Shown here one piece after another: positions 42,386 through 47,057 of a DNA stretch of 47,057 bases; position 1 is the first letter of the stretch; every line of letters starts with the position of its first letter. The position numbers and the translations under genes were made by a program. The stretch is from a virus, in the IMG/VR virus record IMGVR_UViG_3300040781_000137, positions 1 through 47,057 of that record. The stretch is one strand, 5' to 3'. Below the pieces are notes generated by a model. The model saw only the letters and a list, made by a program, of their open reading frames with translations. It searched no databases and was not told the DNA's origin.

Positions 42386-42645
42386 TATTTGCTCTTTGCG
42401 GCAATCTGTTGGTCCAATTTAGCAAGGCGCTGTCGTAGAACAGCACGTTGTTGCTTCAACTGGCTTGCCGGATCTTCACTATCAGCTTGAGCTGCAGCAC
42501 GATCTGCTTTTGCCTGTGTTATTTGGTTGGAAGCAGCAAGACGTGGGTTGCGCTGAGCTTGTTTTTGCTTACGCGCAATGTCAGCAGGTGAATCGTTCTC
42601 ATCGTAGTCAATAGTGGCTTCGTTCAAGAATTCTTTAAATCTCAT
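42385..42645 (-). CDS. putative internal head protein, 86 aa
   Basis: Small Gln/Ala/Lys-rich helical protein. It opens MRFKEFLNEATIDYDENDSP, and the first ten residues are close to the T4 capsid-targeting peptide; LNE before Ala is an ideal prohead protease cleavage site. The mature part (ADIARKQKQAQRNPRLAASN, QLKQQRAVLRQRLAKLDQQI) is a predicted coiled coil with a final basic end. It lies seven bases after the 356-aa core-like protein and overlaps the basic protein gene. It is probably an internal or scaffold head protein; the closest relation is with the 113-aa protein that shares its N-terminal peptide. Confidence 0.6.
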   Translation of the reverse strand: MRFKEFLNEATIDYDENDSPADIARKQKQAQRNPRLAASNQITQAKADRAAAQADSEDPASQLKQQRAVLRQRLAKLDQQIAAKSK

Positions 42646-42652
42646 AACAATC

Positions 42653-43723
42653 TCAACTTTGTGCTTGCAAGTGACGGAAGATCATATCAGCCAAATCTTC
42701 TTTTGATACTTCTGAACCTGTGGTTGATCCTTCTTGTTCTTCGTTTTCTTCAAGATCCAGGCTATCTTCGCCAACGTCTGATGTAGCAGGAGCGGCTTTC
42801 ACATTACCATTACCACGAATCTCGTGCCGGTATTTAGCGAGCTTGGCTAAAGTCTTTGCTTCTTTCTCAGCATCCTTCTGGCCCTTCTCGTGCGTCTCCA
42901 TGTCCAGAATCTGTTCTTCTTGAGCAACTTTCTGCTCAGCAGCTGTAATTGCATATCTAGCCGTTTCAGCTTCAGCAGCCGCTTTGCGAGCATCAGCTTC
43001 AGCTTTCTTTGCTTCAGCATCAGCTCTCATCATGCCGATCACATCTTGCAGAGCTGACTTTGCATCTTCTTCACCAGATCCAACTTCATCGAGACCCTCG
43101 CCATCTTCCAGATCACCACCTTCGCCATCTCCCGGATCACCTTCAGTATCAGGGTCTCCACCCTCCAGATCGCCCTCAACCTCTTGTTCTTCTTCCTCAT
43201 CACCTTCAATGACACCCCAATCAACATCAACGATGTCAAACTTGTCTTTCAGTTGATAGAGTACTTCGGCAATTTCACCATGAGAATTATCATCATCAGC
43301 ATCTTCATCAGCACCAGCAAGCATTGTTGCTAGTGCGTGTTCGAAGTCTTCAGCCTGTTCGTCACGAACATATACCTTAACCAACGCGCCTGTTTCGTCT
43401 TCCATGCCAAAACAGGTCGTATCATTGCCGGCATCAGCTTTCTTTTCAGCATCATCCAACTTGCTGATTTCATCGGATGTGTCGAAAGAATCATCAAATG
43501 CTTTTTCAGCAATCTGCTTCCATTTACTTCCACCTGTTAATGTGTGAGCGTCGCCCACCTTGAAATAGCCAATTCTGCGAAGCATTTTAGTCTTTCGTTT
43601 GTCTTCAGCAGCTTGGTTTACAACACCACCACCGAATAGCGTACCACGAGCGTTCGCAACGGAACCAGCTCCGGTCGCTCCAGCAGCTGCGCTCTCAATA
43701 ATAAGATCACGTAGAAATGACAT
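42653..43723 (-). CDS. putative prohead core/scaffold-like protein
   Basis: 356-aa protein. It opens MSFLRDLIIESAAAGATGAG; IIE before Ser is a good prohead protease site and the following Gly/Ala-rich stretch would become the new N-terminus. Residues about 60-165 look globular (YFKVGDAHTLTGGSKWKQIA, LVKVYVRDEQAEDFEHALAT). Residues about 175-220 are extremely acidic and Gly-rich (EGDEEEEQEVEGDLEGGDP). Residues about 228-305 form a long Ala/Glu/Lys coiled coil. The acid-rich and coiled-coil makeup is typical of scaffold or internal head proteins, although it is not recognisably T4 gp22. It has a consensus late promoter 28 bases upstream and an AAGGG ribosome site and is the first gene of the four-gene head cluster. 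Confidence 0.6.
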   Translation of the reverse strand: MSFLRDLIIESAAAGATGAGSVANARGTLFGGGVVNQAAEDKRKTKMLRRIGYFKVGDAHTLTGGSKWKQIAEKAFDDSFDTSDEISKLDDAEKKADAGNDTTCFGMEDETGALVKVYVRDEQAEDFEHALATMLAGADEDADDDNSHGEIAEVLYQLKDKFDIVDVDWGVIEGDEEEEQEVEGDLEGGDPDTEGDPGDGEGGDLEDGEGLDEVGSGEEDAKSALQDVIGMMRADAEAKKAEADARKAAAEAETARYAITAAEQKVAQEEQILDMETHEKGQKDAEKEAKTLAKLAKYRHEIRGNGNVKAAPATSDVGEDSLDLEENEEQEGSTTGSEVSKEDLADMIFRHLQAQS

Positions 43724-43750
43724 ATAATAACCCTTTGTAGTGTTTAGAGT

Positions 43751-43758
43751 TATTTATA
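43751..43758 (-). promoter_or_regulatory. T4-type late promoter TATAAATA
   Basis: Perfect eight-base consensus on the minus strand, 28 bases before the 356-aa head-cluster gene at 43723. Position and sequence are as in T4 late genes. Confidence 0.6.
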
Positions 43759-43763
43759 CATTA

Positions 43764-45212
43764 CTACAACCCTGCAAGCTGTTTTCTGAATATCTCCTCA
43801 ATGATAACCCTTTTGTCTCTGGCAAAAGAGGCAACCTCACGTATTGTGTTCAGTTCAATCTCCAATTCGGCGAACATTAACATGGTACGGTTGTGTATTG
43901 CTTTGCTGTATCCCAACCACCTACCACCATCCAACTGGATACCAAACTCAGACATCTTGTCCAAATACCATTCACGACGCTCATTCAACAGCGCAAGATG
44001 TATTTTACAGTGGTGTACGACTGAACTACGGAATACCGCGACGTGTCTATTGTCTTCCAACGTCAACCACTCAACAACGTTATCCAATGTCCGTTGGTAT
44101 ACATCAGCTTGGTGTTTGCGCAGTTCGCGCTTAATACCCATGCCTGAATGCAAATTAGCACCTACAGGCCACAATTGATTATTCATGGATTGCAGAAAAC
44201 CATCATATATGCTGTCCACATCGCTCAACTGATGCAGACCACCAAAAGTGATAACTTTGGGATCAATCTTACCGTGACTAGTTTTTCGTATTGAGTTACG
44301 AACCAAGTGGTTGAAAGCATTGATGGAAGTGAACTCAAGTTTATTAACAATCTTGAATTGTTCCTGGGTTTCAGGGTTCAGGAACACAACACCCTCAATG
44401 CCGATATCCTCACCATCACGGAGTTTCATATCGCACAGACCACTCGTCATAGTACGCAGAGTGTCAATATACGGCTGAACAATCCGTTGTTTCATCAGTT
44501 CGGCGCTGTATTGGGCATTCTCACGTAGTTGCTTAACTACGGGTCGATCAGCAACTGGTACAGAAGTTAGGTTGGCGTTAAGCAAGTCTTCGTTCGTCCA
44601 ACCACTCATGTCGGCTTCCAACCAGCTCACGAATGTCTGTATGAGATTCTTGTGTGGCACACCGAATATTGCCGAATTAACAGTTGGCACCATGGCCGTA
44701 CGCCACGGAGTTGACGTGTGGTCGTCTTGAATAGTTTTACCATCAAGAGACACAAACCCAATTGTCGGAACCGCATCCCATGAACGTCTGAATATTGTCC
44801 CACCCCATCGCTCATCATTAATTGGTGGGGACAGTTCACCATCATCACCAATCAAAGGACGTAAAAAGACAATACCGTTCGTGCCATACACGATAGCATT
44901 TGGTTGCCGCCCATACAACACTTCAACCTCGTATGCACTACCCCTTTCCATGGTATTCTCATGTACCATTTTCAGGTAATTGTGGGCATTGATAAACCCA
45001 GCGTTAGCGGGTGTTTGTCTGTATTGGTAATCGTTGTAGTATCGTTCCGCCAGACCCTTGTTGGATCTGGATGTGTATACTCTTCCTTCTCTGTCTCGAC
45101 CGACAACAAGGGCTGCACCATCAACCTTTTCGGTTATGGTGAATTCGTCAAAACGTTGAATAACGTCGAGGAACTGTCTGACTGGCAAGTCTTGTAGATG
45201 TTTTATGCTCAT
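43764..45212 (-). CDS. ATP-dependent ligase-like nucleotidyltransferase
   Basis: 482-aa protein with the motifs of covalent nucleotidyltransferases (DNA/RNA ligases). Motif I is FTITEKVDGAALVVG with probable adenylated K29; YTSRSNKGL follows as in ligases; motif III is SAYEVEVLYGR; motif IV is IGIEGVVFLNPE; motif V is QFKIVNKLEF. These lie in the first 300 residues with a long insert between III and IV. The C-terminal 180 residues are helical and of unknown function. Whether it seals DNA or RNA cannot be told; it is longer than T4 Rnl2 (334 aa). It lies upstream of the head cluster and has a TATAAT seven bases before its ATG inside a palindrome-flanked region, with no ribosome site. Confidence 0.7.
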   Translation of the reverse strand: MSIKHLQDLPVRQFLDVIQRFDEFTITEKVDGAALVVGRDREGRVYTSRSNKGLAERYYNDYQYRQTPANAGFINAHNYLKMVHENTMERGSAYEVEVLYGRQPNAIVYGTNGIVFLRPLIGDDGELSPPINDERWGGTIFRRSWDAVPTIGFVSLDGKTIQDDHTSTPWRTAMVPTVNSAIFGVPHKNLIQTFVSWLEADMSGWTNEDLLNANLTSVPVADRPVVKQLRENAQYSAELMKQRIVQPYIDTLRTMTSGLCDMKLRDGEDIGIEGVVFLNPETQEQFKIVNKLEFTSINAFNHLVRNSIRKTSHGKIDPKVITFGGLHQLSDVDSIYDGFLQSMNNQLWPVGANLHSGMGIKRELRKHQADVYQRTLDNVVEWLTLEDNRHVAVFRSSVVHHCKIHLALLNERREWYLDKMSEFGIQLDGGRWLGYSKAIHNRTMLMFAELEIELNTIREVASFARDKRVIIEEIFRKQLAGL

Positions 45213-45218
45213 GTGTCA

Positions 45219-45247
45219 ATTATACACAGAGCATACGTGCCCGGCAA
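45219..45247 (-). promoter_or_regulatory. sigma70-like promoter overlapping a palindrome
   Basis: Minus strand TTGCCG, 17-base spacer, TATAAT. The -10 is perfect, the -35 is 4/6 and lies within the palindrome at 45237-45260. Transcription would begin at the ligase-like start codon, so it may not be real. Confidence 0.35.
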
Positions 45248-45260
45248 CGTTGCCGGGCAC
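45237..45260. terminator. 24-bp GC-rich perfect palindrome / hairpin
   Basis: Perfect dyad; each half is GTGCCCGGCAAC and its complement, able to form a 9-bp GC-rich stem with an AACGTT loop. It lies between the 105-aa gene and the ligase-like gene. No U-run follows on the minus strand, so it may be an operator or mRNA-stability hairpin rather than an intrinsic terminator. Confidence 0.7.
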
Positions 45261-45277
45261 AAACTAAGCACTAGGCA

Positions 45278-45595
45278 TTATTCACTAATTAGCGGTTCAC
45301 CGTCGGCTGGGTCAATCAGTCCTTCAGCAACTACTTCGGAAGTTTCAGCGGGCGCTTCCTCGGCTTTAGCCAACTCCAATGCATCTTTCTGTTCCTTCCT
45401 GATCTGATCGCCAATTTGGTTTTGGACCATTTGTTTTGCAGCTTCCAGCTGCATGGCCTTTGTGCGGGCGTCTACGAAGTCTTGATTCCATTCATTGTAT
45501 ACTGCAACCAGCTCTTGGATCGCTGGTGACATCTCTTCAACGAGATGCTTTTGCCCAGCAATATCCAATACTTTTAGTGTTTGTACTTTAGCCAT
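45278..45595 (-). CDS. small helical protein, 105 aa (DUF6447-like?)
   Basis: It opens MAKVQTLKVLDIAGQKHLVE, and the beta-strand plus EMSPAIQELVAVYNEWNQDF helix resembles small phage proteins that I associate with DUF6447 (a short strand pair, then a coiled coil). Residues 27-70 form a coiled coil (ARTKAMQLEAAKQMVQNQI) and the C-terminal 35 residues are acidic and disordered (AEEAPAETSEVVAEGL). The ATG has a clear AAGGAG site. It lies downstream of the gp41 helicase on the same strand; a weak late-promoter-like AGTAAATA overlaps the end of gp41. No function is known. Confidence 0.6.
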   Translation of the reverse strand: MAKVQTLKVLDIAGQKHLVEEMSPAIQELVAVYNEWNQDFVDARTKAMQLEAAKQMVQNQIGDQIRKEQKDALELAKAEEAPAETSEVVAEGLIDPADGEPLISE

Positions 45596-45652
45596 GATTA
45601 ATTCTCCTTGGGAATATTTGTTATGTGTGTAAACTATTTGCGGACTTATTTA

Positions 45653-46975
45653 CTATCCCATTAAGTCCAGTAAGCTTGACCCCTCACCTGAGGTAGGGGC
45701 TTCACCCATCAATTCTTCAATGGTTGAGTTCTTGTCTGTTTTTGGATTAAACTTAATCGATGGTGAACCACCATCTGTAATTAATAGGGTCTTTGGATCC
45801 CATTTGAGTTGTACAATTGTCCCCAGACCATCCGAATTTCTGGTTTTCTGAAATATGAACGTAATTTCACCTGCAGCTCTCATGGATTCATTCATTACAA
45901 TCGACCAATAAACATCCGTCTCGTTGATCTTGGTCATGCCACCAGCAATCTGTGAGTGATCGTGTTCGGTAGCTTTGACAGCAGATCTGTTCAACTGAGA
46001 AGCGGTAGCCCCATACATGTTGTAGTCAACGAAGATATCGCGCAGTTGCTCAGCGCACAGCTTATCCTTTACTGATACATTACTCATGTCAATCTTCTCA
46101 TTCGGAGCCATCTTATCAAGATAATCGAGGCAAAGTAGGTCAGGAATGATGCCAAACTTCAATTGGTATTCTTTCAGGTAGGCACGAATTTGGTTTGCTG
46201 TCGTACCTGATTTCATCTGAATGATATCAATACGGCCGCGCTTGTCTTGTTCAGCACTCACCTTTGTGACAATCTCGTTGACGTGACTCTTCCATACCTT
46301 TCTGCCGATACCCGTAAGCATAGCATCGAAGCGTTGAGCAACAACGTCTTCGGATAACTCCAGAGATATGTACAGAACATTAAGACCATCAGCCGAGAAG
46401 TTGTAAGCAAGGTTGGAGAGGCATATTGATTTACCACCACCAGAGTTAGCAGCAACTAACAACATTTCCTTACGGGAGATGCCACCAAACAACGCTTCGT
46501 CCACTCCAGTCCAGCTGGTAGAGTGCACGGGCTGTTCGTTGAGCATTCGTTGTAATCGATCTTCAACACCACTGTAATATTCAACGCCCAAATTTTTGTT
46601 GAGTGAAATCGAGACAGCATCTTTAATCAACTTCTCTATATCACCTTCTTCATCTTCATCTCCTATCAAAGGAACAGCTTTCATTATAGCTGCTTCGATT
46701 GCTTTTGATCTGCAGAATCTTTCAATTTCATGTGTGGTGTAATCTATCATGTCGAGAGTAACATCTCGCTCTTCGAATACAACCCCTGATTCTGCCATTA
46801 TCATGTCAACAGTAGGTATGCCTTTGTGTTTAGCCGAATACCGCTTAATAAACGCTACAGCGTTCCTGAATTCTGGGTCAAAGTAACTTGGTTCAATTAT
46901 GCTTTCGCATATTGTGTAAGTGTCGGGAGATGACACCAATAGTTCGATTAGCAGTTTCTGTTTTTGATTATCCAT
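45653..46975 (-). CDS. 41: gp41-like replicative DNA helicase
   Basis: 440-aa DnaB-family helicase (T4 gp41: 475 aa) that unwinds DNA ahead of the replication fork and works with primase. Walker A is ANSGGGKS at residues 176-183; upstream STSWTGVDEALFGGISRKEM is the typical linker segment, and NVLYISLELSEDVVAQRFDA the H1a motif. Walker B is IPDLLCLDYLDKM, followed by ATASQLNRSA (H3) and ITFIFQKTRNSDG (Arg-finger region). The N-terminal 130 residues are the helical collar domain. The C-terminus is shorter than in T4. Translation start at 46975 lacks a strong ribosome site and a TATAAT lies ten bases upstream, within a region bearing a 9-bp inverted repeat. Confidence 0.93.
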   Translation of the reverse strand: MDNQKQKLLIELLVSSPDTYTICESIIEPSYFDPEFRNAVAFIKRYSAKHKGIPTVDMIMAESGVVFEERDVTLDMIDYTTHEIERFCRSKAIEAAIMKAVPLIGDEDEEGDIEKLIKDAVSISLNKNLGVEYYSGVEDRLQRMLNEQPVHSTSWTGVDEALFGGISRKEMLLVAANSGGGKSICLSNLAYNFSADGLNVLYISLELSEDVVAQRFDAMLTGIGRKVWKSHVNEIVTKVSAEQDKRGRIDIIQMKSGTTANQIRAYLKEYQLKFGIIPDLLCLDYLDKMAPNEKIDMSNVSVKDKLCAEQLRDIFVDYNMYGATASQLNRSAVKATEHDHSQIAGGMTKINETDVYWSIVMNESMRAAGEITFIFQKTRNSDGLGTIVQLKWDPKTLLITDGGSPSIKFNPKTDKNSTIEELMGEAPTSGEGSSLLDLMG

Positions 46976-46984
46976 ATGGCTCAG

Positions 46985-47014
46985 ATTATACAGTTGCTAA
47001 CAGGATGTTAGCAA
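46985..47014 (-). promoter_or_regulatory. sigma70-like promoter with 9-bp inverted repeat
   Basis: Minus strand TTGCTA, 18-base spacer, TATAAT. TTGCTAACA and its exact complement (46994-47002, 47006-47014), separated by GGA, cover the -35 and most of the spacer. This looks like an operator over the gp41 promoter. Predicted start is two or three bases before the gp41 ATG, so the message would be nearly leaderless. Confidence 0.45.
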
Positions 47015-47057
47015 CAGGATATTTAGATTGAACGGATCGCAGGATGAACGTCCTGGA

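Noticed and set aside
1-47057. CRISPR array, insertion sequence or prophage integrase
   Set aside because: No regularly spaced repeats, transposase or recombinase motifs were seen; the mobile genes here are free-standing homing endonucleases.

Overview
The window is part of the genome of a large T4-superfamily contractile-tailed phage. Homologues of T4 gp41, gp43, gp45, gp46, gp47, gp55, RNase H, DsbA, gp5, gp6, gp25 and gp53 are recognisable from motifs and gene order. The sequence is moderately AT-rich. Several traits recall marine or otherwise distant T4-like phages rather than T4 itself: a baseplate spike without a lysozyme domain, very long wedge proteins and a 2OG-oxygenase-like gene. 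I cannot name the host from the sequence.

Layout. (1) Positions 389-6958 are mostly minus strand: small unknown genes, a zinc-ribbon protein, a RuvC-like nuclease, the gp46/gp47 recombination nuclease and the gp55 late sigma factor. One plus-strand homing endonuclease interrupts this block. (2) Positions 7086-34111 are mostly plus strand and hold the tail and baseplate operon. In order: a nucleotidyltransferase, a tube-cap-like protein, gp53-like LysM protein, a 1011-aa hub protein with two putative cell-wall-degrading domains, gp5 spike, gp25, gp6, a giant 3418-aa protein in the gp7 position, further structural proteins and a holin-like membrane protein. Two homing endonucleases and an aberrant tRNA-like sequence are inserted here. 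(3) Positions 34101-41632 are minus strand and hold replication and nucleic-acid enzymes: RNase H, sliding clamp, DNA polymerase, DsbA-like protein, a 2OG-oxygenase-like protein, a retropepsin-like protease and a PD-(D/E)XK exonuclease. (4) Positions 41694-43723 are minus strand: four tightly packed genes whose N-termini look like capsid-targeting or prohead-protease sites. They are followed upstream by a ligase-like nucleotidyltransferase, a small protein and the gp41 helicase.

Expression. Sites resembling the T4 late promoter (TATAAATA or close variants) precede many structural genes on both strands, which agrees with gp55 being encoded here. Host sigma70-like sites (TTGACN, 17-18 bp, TATAAT) precede gp55 and the dsbA-gp43-gp45-rnh block. 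A bidirectional terminator at about 33061-33097 separates converging transcripts.

No wholly new defence or mobile system is evident. The most unusual items are: two homing endonucleases that share a triple zinc-repeat module but carry unrelated nuclease domains; the cluster of candidate internal head proteins; the dual-hydrolase hub protein; the giant gp7; a 16-bp perfect inverted repeat that encloses the start codon and a late-promoter match of the exonuclease gene; and a phage retropepsin-like protease.
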